A stretch of DNA of 33,861 bases, taken from an uncultured Campylobacter sp. Lineage in GTDB: Bacteria > Campylobacterota > Campylobacteria > Campylobacterales > Campylobacteraceae. The stretch spans positions 1 to 33,861 of the forward strand of contig NZ_CALKTL010000164.1 of assembly GCF_937997405.1 (NCBI RefSeq), given 5' to 3'. This document shows positions 1 through 8,788 of the stretch, one piece after another. The position numbers were made by a program, and so were the translations under genes. The notes under the pieces were generated by a model that was not told the origin of the DNA, ran no database searches, and was given only the letters and a program-made list of their open reading frames with translations. Each line of letters begins with the position of its first letter. Position 1 is the stretch's first letter.

Positions 1-531
1 GTTGGTATCAACCAAATTTCGCATGAGCAACGCATAGTCTAAATGAATGTCTTGCGGCACGTCTAAGAAGACAAAATGCCCGTCGCCCAAGGCAGCATCC
101 ACTTCGGCATTTTTACGGTTGAGCATTTTGTTGATTTTAAACACGATGTTGCCTTGCGGTGTCATCATTTCCACTTCATCACCAAGCAAGAATTTATTCT
201 TCACTGCCACTTCCGCCATGCCAAGTTCATTGCGTTTACCGGTGAATTCGCCGACAAATTGTTGACGGTCAGAAATGGAGTAGCCGTAGTCATAATTTTG
301 GTATTCATCGTGGGTGTGGCGACGTAGGAAACCTTCGGTATAACCACGGTGGGCAAGGGATTCTAAAGTATCCATCAAGCTTTCATCAAACGGTTTACCG
401 GCAGCTGCATCATCAATGGCTTTGCGATACACTTGGGCGGTACGGGCGCAGTAATAGAAGGATTTGGTACGACCTTCGATCTTTAAGGAATGTACCCCAA
501 GTGCGGTGAGTTTTTCCACATGTTGTACTGC
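1..531 (-). CDS. trhP: Partial tRNA hydroxylation protein TrhP/YegQ (peptidase U32 family), Pasteurellaceae-like, chimeric
   Basis: The minus strand is open without a stop from about 531 to the window edge (codon phase ending at base 1). The translation includes GVHSLKIEGRTKSFYYCART, then RKAIDDAAAGKPFD, AHRGYTEGFLRRHTHDEYQN, SDRQQFVGEFTG, MTPQGNIVFKINKML and VPQDIHLDYALLMRN. This is nearly the gammaproteobacterial YegQ/TrhP sequence as I remember it, the U32-family protein needed for prephenate-dependent 5-hydroxyuridine formation in tRNA. Only an internal to C-terminal part is present. It lacks its 5' end, because the sequence switches at about 527-535 into a Campylobacter dehydrogenase gene. 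A Haemophilus-type uptake signal lies inside it. I am confident of the family and of a foreign source. Whether the join exists in a living genome is doubtful. Confidence 0.85.
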
Positions 532-1700
532 GCTACGGCGATTACGACGCAGTCAAATTTGCGCAAGTCGGGCTTTTGCAGCAGATCGATGTCGTAGTAT
601 CTCTTGGCGTCGGCGGCGCTCGCCCAAGGATCATAGACGCTTACCTCGCAGCCGAAATTTTTAAGCTCGCTTATCATATCCACGACGCGCGTATTGCGGG
701 TATCGGGGCAGTTTTCTTTAAACGTAAGTCCCAAGATCAATACCTTCGCGCCCTTTACCTTTTCGTCGTATTTTATCATCATCTTAACGACCTCCGTAGC
801 GACGTAGCTTCCCATATTGTCGTTAATGCGGCGGCTTGAGAGGATGATTTCGGGGTGATAGCCCACCTCGGTCGCTTTCTGCGCCAGATAATACGGATCG
901 ATGCCGATACAGTGTCCGCCCACGAGCCCCGGACGGAAGCTTAAGAAATTCCACTTCGTAGCCGCCGCGTCGATAACGTCGTTGGTGTTGATACCGAGTT
1001 TGCCGAACAGGATCGCAAGCTCGTTGATAAAGCCAATATTGATGTCGCGCTGGGTGTTTTCGATCACTTTCGCGGCCTCGGCGACCTTGATACTACTAGC
1101 GCGAAAGGTGCCGTTTTGCAGGATGCTAAGATAGACGCTATCTACGACGTCCAAAGCCTCCGCGGTGCTTGCCGAGACGATCTTTTTGATCTTAGTGACA
1201 GTGTGAATTTTATCGCCGGGATTGATCCGCTCAGGCGAATATCCGCAGAAAAAATCGCGGTTAAATTTAAGCCCGCTTACGCGCTCTAAAACTGGCACGC
1301 AGTCCTCCTCCGTAGCGCCCGGATAGACGGTACTTTCATACACGACGATGTCGCCCTTTTTAAGCACGGCTCCGACGCTTTCGCTAGCTTTGATTAGCGG
1401 CGTAAGATCGGGGCGATTTAGCCTATCTACGGGCGTAGGCACGCACACGATGTAAAAATTACTCTGCCTCATATCATCTAGCTTCGCGCTAAATTTAAGC
1501 CCGTTTTGAATCGCTGCGGCAAGTTCCTCGTCGCTAAGCTCCAGCGTGCGATCGTGCCCGCCGCGCAGCTCGTCTATGCGGTCCTGAGCTACGTCAAAGC
1601 CCACGACCTCGTGTTTTGCCGCAAACGCCGCCGCCAAAGGAAGCCCAACGTAGCCAAGCCCGATTATCGCTATTTTCATTTTTCCCTCATTTGCTTTCAT
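483..1700 (-). CDS. UDP-N-acetylhexosamine 6-dehydrogenase (WbpA/TviB type), 3' end replaced by foreign DNA
   Basis: This is an NAD-dependent oxidation enzyme making UDP-HexNAc uronic acid for surface polysaccharide. Counting from the ATG at 1700, it has an N-terminal Rossmann motif (IGLGYVGLPLA, about residues 13-23), the family strings GYSPERINPGDKIHT and EAAKVIENTQRD, and the catalytic-cysteine motif GGHCIGIDPYYLA (Cys about 264). INPGD plus HT.TK favours the WbpA/TviB group over UDP-glucose dehydrogenase. The start at 1700 has AGGAG just upstream. ATG 1679, giving MKIAIIGLGYVG, is a good alternative, and 1730 is the longest frame. The true protein stops being recognisable at KFDCVVIAVA. 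The last 15 codons before the stop at 483-485 are out-of-frame trhP sequence. About 35-40 normal C-terminal residues are missing. Confidence 0.85.
   Translation of the reverse strand: MKANEGKMKIAIIGLGYVGLPLAAAFAAKHEVVGFDVAQDRIDELRGGHDRTLELSDEELAAAIQNGLKFSAKLDDMRQSNFYIVCVPTPVDRLNRPDLTPLIKASESVGAVLKKGDIVVYESTVYPGATEEDCVPVLERVSGLKFNRDFFCGYSPERINPGDKIHTVTKIKKIVSASTAEALDVVDSVYLSILQNGTFRASSIKVAEAAKVIENTQRDINIGFINELAILFGKLGINTNDVIDAAATKWNFLSFRPGLVGGHCIGIDPYYLAQKATEVGYHPEIILSSRRINDNMGSYVATEVVKMMIKYDEKVKGAKVLILGLTFKENCPDTRNTRVVDMISELKNFGCEVSVYDPWASAADAKRYYDIDLLQKPDLRKFDCVVIAVAQYNMWKNSPHLGYIP
499..507 (+). other. Haemophilus-type DNA uptake signal core (AAGTGCGGT)
   Basis: The nonamer AAGTGCGGT is the core of the uptake signal sequence used by Haemophilus influenzae, Aggregatibacter and relatives. 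It lies within the trhP fragment and is followed by a T-rich stretch. I did not notice another copy in the Campylobacter-like part. It supports a Pasteurellaceae origin for the first about 530 bases. Confidence 0.7.
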
Positions 1701-1730
1701 ATTCTCCTCTTTTCTTGCGTTAAATTTCAT

Positions 1731-2186
1731 CGTTAAATTTCGCAGTCAAACTCGCTAAATTTCACAGTTGCGCAGACATACAGCACGAATTTATAGCGCT
1801 GCGTCTTAAAAATTTACGCTACAAGCTTGCTCGCTGTTTTATTTGCGTTACTTGCGCGACGACAAATTTAAAATTTTGCCTTTACGCGGAATTTTGCGCT
1901 ACGGCAAAATCACAAGCCACGATAAAATTCAGTTGCTTTAGTGCAGCGAGCGGCGCCATGCAAAATTTCAAACCGTGATAAAATTTTACTACCGCGCCAA
2001 AATCCCGCATCGCGATAAAATTCCATCTTCGTGCCGTTAAAATTTACGCCACGAAATTCTATGCCGCCAAAATTCCGCGCCATAAAATTTAAACGCCGTA
2101 AAATTTCAAAAAGCCGCGCCAAATTCCGCGAATTTTCGTCGTCGCAAGTCGCAAAATTTTAAAAAACCTCGCGAAATTTAGCAAAT
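1731..2186. repeat. Non-coding gap rich in AAATTT/AAATTC strings
   Basis: I see no credible gene here. The sequence between the dehydrogenase and ftsI is a string of loosely similar units in which AAAATTT or AAAATTC alternates with short GC-rich words such as GCGCCA or CGCGATA. Open frames across it (for example 1910-2122 minus) translate to low-complexity text repeating EF, RNF and KI, as expected from the DNA repeats. It resembles the other long gaps in this window. Confidence 0.6.
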
Positions 2187-4007
2187 TTAATCTTTAATTT
2201 CAACTGCCTCATCCTTGATCTCAACCTTTTGCGTAGCGTTTGCGTCAGCTGCGGGCTTTAGATAGCCCTCCTCAATCAAAATTCCTACCGCTCGCTTAAA
2301 GATCGGCAGCGCATTTTGAGCGGCGTAGTAGCTGCCTCTTTTAGGCTCGCGCACCAAAACGCCGATCGTGTAGCTGGTGTCCGCGTCGTTGGCAAAGCCG
2401 AAAAACGAGCTGTTATAGGCGCTCGAATAGCCGCCTCCCTTGGCGATACGCGCAGTGCCCGTCTTACCGCCGATTTGCAGCCCCGCTACCCGCCCCTTGC
2501 GCCCAGTGCCGCTCTCAACCGTTTTGATTAAAATTCCTTTGATTACGTCGGCGGTAGGTTTAGAGATGACCTGGCGGGTTTCGCTTTCGTTGACGATGTA
2601 AGTTTTGCCGTTATTTTCTAGATTTTCGACTAGACGCGGGCTAATCATGACGCCGCCGTTGTTAAAGACGGTATAGGCATTGAGCATCTGAAGGAAGGTC
2701 ATCTGCGCGCCGTAGCCGTAGCTGATCGTGGCTTTGTAAATTTTATTATTCAGGCTTTTGATACTAGGTATATTTCCGCTTTGCTCATACGGCAGATCGA
2801 TACCCGTTTTTTGCGACATACCAAAATTCATCAGCCCGTCATAAATAGCCTGCCCCTCCAGCCGCTCTGAAATTTTAATCATTCCAATATTTGAGCTGTG
2901 GATGATGATCTCCTCGCCGCTCATCTGCTTTGCAGGATGCGTGTCGCGGATCGTGCGAGTACCAAGCTTATAGCTGCCGTTATAGGTATTAATGATCTCG
3001 CCCGGTTTGACGGCTTTGGCATCATAGGCGATTGCGAAAATTATCGGCTTCATAATCGAGCCCACTTCGTAGGCGTATTCGCTCGCGGTAAAATTTAAAT
3101 TCTTAAGATCGTTTTTCGTGATGTTTGAGGGATCATAGCGAGCGTTGGTCGCAAGAGATAAAATTTTGCCCGTTTTGGAGTTCATAATGCCCACAACGAT
3201 TTCTCGCGCATCGTAATTATCAGCGCCCTCATCGCTTAGGCGCTCTATCTTTCTTTGCAGCGTTAGCGGCACGCTTAGGCGGACATTGTAGCCGTCGATC
3301 CTTCCCGTTTTTTTGCTGCTGCGCTCTAGAATGATATTGCCGCCGATATCGCGCGGACCCACGATAAACTCATCTCTAACCGGCGCTAGATAATACTCAT
3401 AGTACTTCTCGATCCCTTTGATGCCGCTAACCTTGGTGATGCCATCAACCTCTTTTTTATTGATATAGCCGATTAACGGAGTGAGCGAATCACCGACATT
3501 GTAGCTGCGCTTCTCGCCGCTTTCGCTAACGCTCATGCGAATAGGCGGATTTAGCCTGCCGTTTGAGCCCATAAAGCTGACGAAGACCTTTTTTAAATTT
3601 AACTTATACGCAAGCTCTTTTAGATGCACTGCGGTTTTGGCGTCGATCTTATACGACAGCACGGTCGTGCCGCCAGAGCCCTCGATCGCGCTTTTGACGC
3701 GCTTTTCACTATCGCCCGTGTAGATGCAGTATAACCGTACGAAAAGATCAAGCTTGTTTTTATCGATGCTGCGCGCATCGACGCTAACTTTGTAGAGTTT
3801 GACGGAATTTGCCGCGACGTAGTTATCCTTTGCGATTATCGCGCCACGGATCGCGCTGTTGGTTTCATTGACATCCAGGCGCGGTAACTTGCGCTCGGTG
3901 CTGCCCCAAAAATATAAAATCGCCAAAAATACAAAAAGCGCCGCCGGCACGAATATAAACATCACAATAATCATACCGACCGAGGAGCTTTTATCTCTTT
4001 GCCACAT
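2187..4007 (-). CDS. ftsI: Class B penicillin-binding protein, septal transpeptidase (FtsI/PBP3 type)
   Basis: A peptidoglycan transpeptidase anchored in the inner membrane and acting in the periplasm, probably at the division septum. Residues about 10-34 form one membrane segment. The pedestal domain begins near SAIRGAIIAKD (51-61). The penicillin-binding domain carries SIMK (317-320, acylated Ser317), SSN (371-373) and KTGTA (515-519), in the correct order and spacing. The length of 606 is normal for FtsI. The start at 4007 has only a weak AAAGAA ribosome site. It lies 62 bases after aat, so it may be the last gene of the clp operon. In C. jejuni, as I recall, pbpB sits beside fliE-flgC-flgB, and no such genes are here. 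The C-terminus ends in a small duplication (VEIKDEA-VEIKD). FtsI versus another class B PBP is a moderate-confidence choice. Confidence 0.85.
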   Translation of the reverse strand: MWQRDKSSSVGMIIVMFIFVPAALFVFLAILYFWGSTERKLPRLDVNETNSAIRGAIIAKDNYVAANSVKLYKVSVDARSIDKNKLDLFVRLYCIYTGDSEKRVKSAIEGSGGTTVLSYKIDAKTAVHLKELAYKLNLKKVFVSFMGSNGRLNPPIRMSVSESGEKRSYNVGDSLTPLIGYINKKEVDGITKVSGIKGIEKYYEYYLAPVRDEFIVGPRDIGGNIILERSSKKTGRIDGYNVRLSVPLTLQRKIERLSDEGADNYDAREIVVGIMNSKTGKILSLATNARYDPSNITKNDLKNLNFTASEYAYEVGSIMKPIIFAIAYDAKAVKPGEIINTYNGSYKLGTRTIRDTHPAKQMSGEEIIIHSSNIGMIKISERLEGQAIYDGLMNFGMSQKTGIDLPYEQSGNIPSIKSLNNKIYKATISYGYGAQMTFLQMLNAYTVFNNGGVMISPRLVENLENNGKTYIVNESETRQVISKPTADVIKGILIKTVESGTGRKGRVAGLQIGGKTGTARIAKGGGYSSAYNSSFFGFANDADTSYTIGVLVREPKRGSYYAAQNALPIFKRAVGILIEEGYLKPAADANATQKVEIKDEAVEIKD

Positions 4008-4069
4008 CTTATTTCTTTAAAATTCTAAATTCCGCGCATTTTTTACGCTGCTGCATCTCAAGCTTTGAC

Positions 4070-4753
4070 TCAATGCTGCGCTCCGCGCGGAACTTTAAGA
4101 TCCGCAAAGCGCTCAAAGCCGCTATCTTGCGCACTAAGCTCAGCAAATAGAGCGAGGAATTCCGCTCGCGGCATCTCTTTAGCACCCATAAATTTCAGAT
4201 GCTCGTTCATAATCTGACAATCGATTAGAAAGCCGAAATTTGCAAGCACCTCACAAAGCCTAATCAGCGCGACTTTCGAAGCGTTGCTCTTTAGGCTCAG
4301 CATACTCTCGCCGCAAAACACCCGCCCAAAAATTAGCCCGTATAGCCCACCCACAAGCTCGCCGTCCTCGTACGCCTCGACGCTGTGAGCGTAGCCGTCT
4401 GCTGCCAAACGCGAGTAAGCCTGCACGATCTGCTCGCTGATCCACGTGCCGTCGCTCTCTTTTTTTCGTACGTCTTTGCAGCGCTCGATGAAGCCCTTAA
4501 AATTCGCGTCAAATTTAACGTCATATCTCTTAAGATAGGGCTTAATGGACTTTTGCACACGCACTTCACGCGGATCAAGCACTGCGCGCGGATTGGGCGA
4601 CCACCATAAAATCGGCTCATCCTCGCTAAACCACGGAAATATCCCTGCGCTATAAGCGCTAAGCAAACAATCCTCGCTCAGATCGCCGCCACTTGCAAGC
4701 GGCGCAAAATCGGGCGCATCCATAGGATCTGGAAAATCGTAAAACTGAGCCAT
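4070..4753 (-). CDS. aat: Leucyl/phenylalanyl-tRNA--protein transferase
   Basis: This cytosolic enzyme adds Leu or Phe from aminoacyl-tRNA to proteins with N-terminal Lys or Arg, creating N-degrons read by ClpS. The 227-residue length is typical. Signature strings are SAGIFPWFSEDEPILWWSPN (about 34-53), HSVEAYEDGELVGGLYG, RVFCGESM and the C-terminal IDCQIMNEHLKFMGA. Its ATG overlaps the clpA stop codon by one base (TAATG), so translation is very probably coupled. The run clpS-clpA-aat puts the tagging enzyme, the recognition adaptor and the unfoldase in one operon, a clear functional unit. Confidence 0.96.
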   Translation of the reverse strand: MAQFYDFPDPMDAPDFAPLASGGDLSEDCLLSAYSAGIFPWFSEDEPILWWSPNPRAVLDPREVRVQKSIKPYLKRYDVKFDANFKGFIERCKDVRKKESDGTWISEQIVQAYSRLAADGYAHSVEAYEDGELVGGLYGLIFGRVFCGESMLSLKSNASKVALIRLCEVLANFGFLIDCQIMNEHLKFMGAKEMPRAEFLALFAELSAQDSGFERFADLKVPRGAQH

Positions 4754-7134
4754 TATTTAACGACGCTGCTTTGAGCTAGTGCGGGTTGCTTTTTTTCTAT
4801 CTGCGGCAAAGGCGTAGAAGCAAAGCTAAAGCTTAGCTCGCCATCTTTTACGCTCACGCTAACTAAGCCACCCTCTTGCAGCGCGCCAAAAAGCAGCTCA
4901 CCGCTTATATGATCGCTGATCTGAGAGCTGATCTCGCGCTTTAAATTTCGCGCTCCAAACTCGTCCGAATAGCCACGCGAGATAATCAAATCTTTTGCTT
5001 CCTTATTTAGGCTAATCTTTACGTTTTTTAGCTGCGACTCTAGCTCGCCGATAGTTTTATCCACGATCTTTTCTAAAATTTCGCCGCTTAAGCGGTTAAA
5101 ATTTATGATTTTATCGATACGATTGCGAAATTCCGGCGCAAAAAAGCTTTTTATGGCACTATCTACTTTATAGCTCTCGTCCTTCGTAAATCCAACTTGC
5201 GGCGCTTCTTTCGTGCCTAAATTCGACGTCATTATTATGATCGTATTTTTAAAATCGGTCGTAACGCCGTTGTTATCGGTAAGACTTGCGTTATCGAAAA
5301 TTCCTAAAAAAATATTCGTCATGCTAGGATGAGCTTTTTCTACCTCATCAAATAAAATGACGCTGTAGGGGTGCTTTTTGATGTTGTTAGTTAAAATTCC
5401 GCCATTTTCAAAGCCCACGTATCCGGGAGGTGCGCCGATGAGCCTAGAGACGCTGTGAGCTTCCATATACTCGCTCATATCATAGCGCTCAAAATGCACT
5501 CCAAGCTGCGCGGCTAAGACCTTGGCTAGCTCACTTTTGCCCACGCCGCTACTACCTGCAAATAAAAATACGCCGATTGGAGAGCTTGCGCCTCCAAGCC
5601 CGGCGTAAGAGCGTAGAAGCGCCCTACAAAGACTGCTAACCGCTTCGTCTTGACCGAAAATTTCACGCTTGATATTGGCTTCCAGATTTTTTAGTACCTG
5701 TTTATTATCGACGCTACTACTTAAATTTGCAATATTCGCGCTAATAGAAAGCGTATTTACTAAATCATCCTTACTGATTTCAAGCGGAGCTTCGTGCGGC
5801 TTAAACGCAAAGCTCGCGCCCACCTCGTCGATGAGATCAATGGCGCTGTCGGGAAGGAATTTATCGTTTTGATACTTTTTAGCAAGCGTTACGCTATCAC
5901 GCAAAATTTCGTCGCTAAATTTTACGCCGTGAAATTCCTCATATTTTTTGGCTACGCCTTTTAAAATTTCGACGCTATCGTCAATGCTAGGCTCGCTTAC
6001 ATCGATCTTACAAAACCTGCGGCTAAGCGCTTTATCCTGCGAAAACGAGCGGTATTCGCCGTATGTAGTAGCGCCGATGACCGATAGCTCGCCGCTTGCA
6101 AGCGAAGGTTTTAGGATGTTTGACATATCAAGTTCGTTGCGATTGCCCGTGCCTGCGCCAACGATCGTGTGAATTTCATCGATAAATAAAATCGCATTTT
6201 GATTGGCGCTAAACTCGTCTATGAGATCCTTTAGCCTCTCCTCAAACTCCCCGCGCAACGTAGTGCCTGCGATCAGCGCGCCAGCATCAAGGGCGTAAAT
6301 CACCTTGTTTTTTAGCTTTTCTGGCACTTCGCCGCGGACGATTTTTAGCGCGATACCCTCGATGATCGCGGTTTTACCAACTCCTGCTTCGCCCACTAAG
6401 ATAGGATTGTTTTTCTTGCGGCGACAGAGGGTTTGCAGCGTCTTTTCGATCTCTTTTTCGCGTCCGATGAGTGGATCGATCTTACCCTCAAGCGCGATTT
6501 TATTGAGGTTTGCTGTATAAAGTGAGCTAGGCGAATCCTTTTTAATATCGCGCTCGTTTATGGCGTCCTTTTCGCCCTCAAACGCAGGCTCAAATTCCGT
6601 ATTCTGCCACTGCCTGCGGCTTTCGTCGTAATTCATCGCATGCGTAATATCATCGATATCGTATGAGTTTAGCTTAATCGCTGCGGCTTCATCGCGAGAA
6701 ACGACCTCATCGCGGTGATCGAAAGCGGATTTGTACTTTCTCACGATGAGCTCAAAAATCGCAGCATTGATACCGTAGTGATTTAAAATTTTAGTGCAGT
6801 CGTTTTCCTTATCATTTAAAATTTTAAGCATAAAATCAAGCTCATTTTTAGGCTCTTTAGCGTTATTTAATTCAGCATAGAACTGCTTAAATTCTATCGT
6901 CTGCGCCGGATCCTTACCGCTTGATTTAGGCATCATATCCAAAAGCCCGCCCAGATTATCCAAGATATTTAGGTAGTTAATATCCGGAATTTCTTTGGCG
7001 ATGAGCCCATGGAAGGGCTTATTGTATTTAAAAATCGCATAAACTACGTGCGAAGTGGTGATATATTCATCCTCGCCGTCGTTTGCGACGCTGATTGCTT
7101 GTTCAAAATGTTTGTTTAAAAAAAATCCTATCAT
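4753..7134 (-). CDS. clpA: ATP-dependent Clp protease ATP-binding subunit ClpA
   Basis: A hexameric AAA+ unfoldase that feeds ClpP and works with ClpS on N-degron substrates. It has two nucleotide-binding domains. NBD1 has Walker A GEAGVGKT (248-255) and Walker B LFIDEIHT (316-323). NBD2 has Walker A GSSGVGKS (527-534), Walker B LFDEVEKAHP (594-603) and the arginine region PEFRNRID. A short hydrophobic tripeptide VGF at 647-649 sits where E. coli ClpA has its IGL ClpP-docking loop, so ClpP binding is likely. The N-terminal domain (1-140) is divergent. At 793 residues it is longer than the C. jejuni protein as I recall it. The extra length is largely the charged linker around 140-205 and a C-terminal tail. 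It starts 15 bases after the clpS stop. Confidence 0.95.
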   Translation of the reverse strand: MIGFFLNKHFEQAISVANDGEDEYITTSHVVYAIFKYNKPFHGLIAKEIPDINYLNILDNLGGLLDMMPKSSGKDPAQTIEFKQFYAELNNAKEPKNELDFMLKILNDKENDCTKILNHYGINAAIFELIVRKYKSAFDHRDEVVSRDEAAAIKLNSYDIDDITHAMNYDESRRQWQNTEFEPAFEGEKDAINERDIKKDSPSSLYTANLNKIALEGKIDPLIGREKEIEKTLQTLCRRKKNNPILVGEAGVGKTAIIEGIALKIVRGEVPEKLKNKVIYALDAGALIAGTTLRGEFEERLKDLIDEFSANQNAILFIDEIHTIVGAGTGNRNELDMSNILKPSLASGELSVIGATTYGEYRSFSQDKALSRRFCKIDVSEPSIDDSVEILKGVAKKYEEFHGVKFSDEILRDSVTLAKKYQNDKFLPDSAIDLIDEVGASFAFKPHEAPLEISKDDLVNTLSISANIANLSSSVDNKQVLKNLEANIKREIFGQDEAVSSLCRALLRSYAGLGGASSPIGVFLFAGSSGVGKSELAKVLAAQLGVHFERYDMSEYMEAHSVSRLIGAPPGYVGFENGGILTNNIKKHPYSVILFDEVEKAHPSMTNIFLGIFDNASLTDNNGVTTDFKNTIIIMTSNLGTKEAPQVGFTKDESYKVDSAIKSFFAPEFRNRIDKIINFNRLSGEILEKIVDKTIGELESQLKNVKISLNKEAKDLIISRGYSDEFGARNLKREISSQISDHISGELLFGALQEGGLVSVSVKDGELSFSFASTPLPQIEKKQPALAQSSVVK

Positions 7135-7149
7135 TGCTTTCCTTTAAAT

Positions 7150-7455
7150 TTAATCCTCTTCGATCTCGCATCTAAGAGGGAATCCTGCGGCCTTTGCCGC
7201 TTGTAAAACCGCTTGTTGCTTGCACTCGGCTATCTCTTTGGGATACGCGCCGCAAACTGCGCGGCCCTGCTTATGCACTTTCATCATTAAATCTACGGCG
7301 TCGTTAAAGCTTTTGGCGAAAATCTCCATCAAAATATAAACCACGAAATCCATCGTCGTCACGTCGTCGTTTAGCAAAATTACTTTATACGGACGAGGCA
7401 CAAAAGATTTTGTTTTGGCGCGAGTGTGAATCTGCACGCCGGTTTTAGTTGCCAT
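7150..7455 (-). CDS. clpS: ATP-dependent Clp protease adaptor ClpS
   Basis: A small adaptor (101 residues) that binds N-terminal Leu, Phe, Trp or Tyr degrons and docks on the ClpA N-domain. The typical core is seen: RPYKVILLNDDVTTMDFVV (22-40), with the NDD loop and a following helix for degron binding, then MKVHKQGRAVCGAYPKEIAE. The N-terminus (MATKTGVQIHTRAKTK) is the flexible arm. The ATG overlaps the end of the upstream thioredoxin-like gene by 11 bases. An AGGA lies six bases upstream of it, inside that gene. Confidence 0.95.
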   Translation of the reverse strand: MATKTGVQIHTRAKTKSFVPRPYKVILLNDDVTTMDFVVYILMEIFAKSFNDAVDLMMKVHKQGRAVCGAYPKEIAECKQQAVLQAAKAAGFPLRCEIEED

Positions 7456-8143
7456 TTTTTATCCTGGCGATATCGCTTTTTATCACATCAGTATCGACCA
7501 TGCCTAAGTAATACGGCTTGCCCCGCTCATCGCCCTCATTGATGTCGGTGAGCCTTTGATATTTTCCATCTTTAAGCACTACCTTAAAAGGGATTGAAAG
7601 CGCGTGGCGATAACCGATGTCGCTTAAAATTTGACCCACTATGCGCTCGTTTTGTTTTGAATTGGAGATGAAATAATACGCGTTAAACTTTTTCGTAAAA
7701 TTTTCGATCACTTGCGCATCGGTAATGTCCTCAAAATAAATCAAGCCGACCATCAGAAAATCCGCGGAGTTTTTTAGCTGAAAGTCCATCAGATGCGGCG
7801 CTTCGATGCGGCACGGCTGGCAATATGTACCAAAAATATCAAACATTAAAATTTTATCGCTGTCCGCGAGCTTAAAGCCCTTTTCTGTCCGCTCGATCGT
7901 TACCTCGCCGCCTACGACGCTTTTAAGCGTAAGGCGTTCGCCCGTTTTAAACGGCGTAAAAGCTACCTCCTCGCCGCTCTCGCCGCCAATACGCTCGCCA
8001 TTTTTATCTTGAGCAGAATTTTTTGCCATCTGACTCTCGCTCGCGGCAGGATTCTCGCCCGCAGAGCCCGTATTTTTCTGCGAATCATCTCCGCAGCCGC
8101 TTAAGACAAAAATCGCTAAACATAATAGTAAAAATTTCTTCAT
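7445..8143 (-). CDS. Thioredoxin-fold lipoprotein
   Basis: A predicted envelope-anchored thioredoxin/TlpA-like protein of 232 residues. The N-terminus MKKFLLLCLAIFVLSGCG is a lipoprotein signal with lipobox LSGC (Cys17). A Ser/Asn/Glu-rich linker follows to about residue 60. The thioredoxin fold carries the redox motif GTYCQPCRIEAPHL (CxxC about 113-116). Partners could be periplasmic disulfide isomerase or cytochrome c maturation functions; the sequence does not decide. C. jejuni has, as I recall, a similar gene (Cj1106) in the same place before clpS. The start at 8143 has AAGGAA just upstream. Confidence 0.85.
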   Translation of the reverse strand: MKKFLLLCLAIFVLSGCGDDSQKNTGSAGENPAASESQMAKNSAQDKNGERIGGESGEEVAFTPFKTGERLTLKSVVGGEVTIERTEKGFKLADSDKILMFDIFGTYCQPCRIEAPHLMDFQLKNSADFLMVGLIYFEDITDAQVIENFTKKFNAYYFISNSKQNERIVGQILSDIGYRHALSIPFKVVLKDGKYQRLTDINEGDERGKPYYLGMVDTDVIKSDIARIKNGN

Positions 8144-8198
8144 TGCATTTCCTTCGGGTTTAAATTTAAGCCCGCATTTTAACCAAAGTTTTGTGAAT

Positions 8199-8663
8199 TT
8201 AAAATGAATGCTTGTCGTATCGCTTCATCGCGCTTTGCGCTTCGCGGTCGGCTTCCTTGCGCTTTAACGATTCGCGCTTGTCGTGCAGATTTTTGCCTTT
8301 TGCTAGAGCGATACGCGCCTTTACGCGGTTTTTATCATTGAGATACAGCGACAAAACCACTATGGTAAGACCCTCTTTGCTAACCGCGCCAAGCAGCTTG
8401 TCGATCTGCTTACGATGCATTAAAAGCTTTCGCACTGCCCCTTCGTCTGGACGAAAATGGGCGTTGGTGCTTTCAAGATAGCTGATATGGGCGTTTAGCA
8501 AAAACAGCTCGCCGCGGATCACGCGACAAAAGCTATCTTTGAGATTGCCCCTGCCCGCGCGCAGAGCTTTGACCTCGCTGCCCTTTAGCACGATGCCCGC
8601 TTCAAAGCTTTCAAGTATCGTAAAATCGTGAAATGCCTTGCGATTTTTACTCAGTTCTTTCAT
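8199..8663 (-). CDS. smpB: SsrA-binding protein SmpB
   Basis: Binds tmRNA and delivers it to stalled ribosomes for trans-translation, which tags the incomplete protein for Clp proteolysis. The 154-residue form starting MKELSKNRKAFHDF matches the family length. The longer frame to 8750 adds 29 basic residues read from AAATTT-rich DNA, and I reject it because AAGGAAAAAG precedes the ATG at 8663. Family strings are ESFEAGIVLKGSEVKALR, GNLKDSF, NAHISYLE and the basic C-terminus (KGKNLHDKRESLKRKEADRE) that inserts into the decoding site. The tmRNA gene itself is not in this window. Confidence 0.96.
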   Translation of the reverse strand: MKELSKNRKAFHDFTILESFEAGIVLKGSEVKALRAGRGNLKDSFCRVIRGELFLLNAHISYLESTNAHFRPDEGAVRKLLMHRKQIDKLLGAVSKEGLTIVVLSLYLNDKNRVKARIALAKGKNLHDKRESLKRKEADREAQSAMKRYDKHSF

Positions 8664-8788
8664 CTTTTTCCTTCTAAATTTAGTCCTAAGCTTAGCCCGT
8701 TTTTGCTTAAATTTAAAAGCGAGCGAGCGAATTTTAAATTTTATCTTCAAATTTAGCTTTTAAATTTTAACCGCGCGCTTTGGAATTC

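Noticed and set aside
1910..2122. Minus-strand 70-codon open frame upstream of ftsI
   Set aside because: Low-complexity translation produced by AAATTT repeats, no ribosome site, no family features.
1741..2186. Regularly spaced short repeats suggesting a CRISPR array
   Set aside because: Units are degenerate, of unequal spacing and based on a 6-8 base word; there is no constant repeat and no cas gene.
8664..8750. Longer SmpB start adding 29 residues
   Set aside because: The extra residues come from AAATTT-rich DNA. AAGGAAAAAG precedes the ATG at 8663, which gives the family length.
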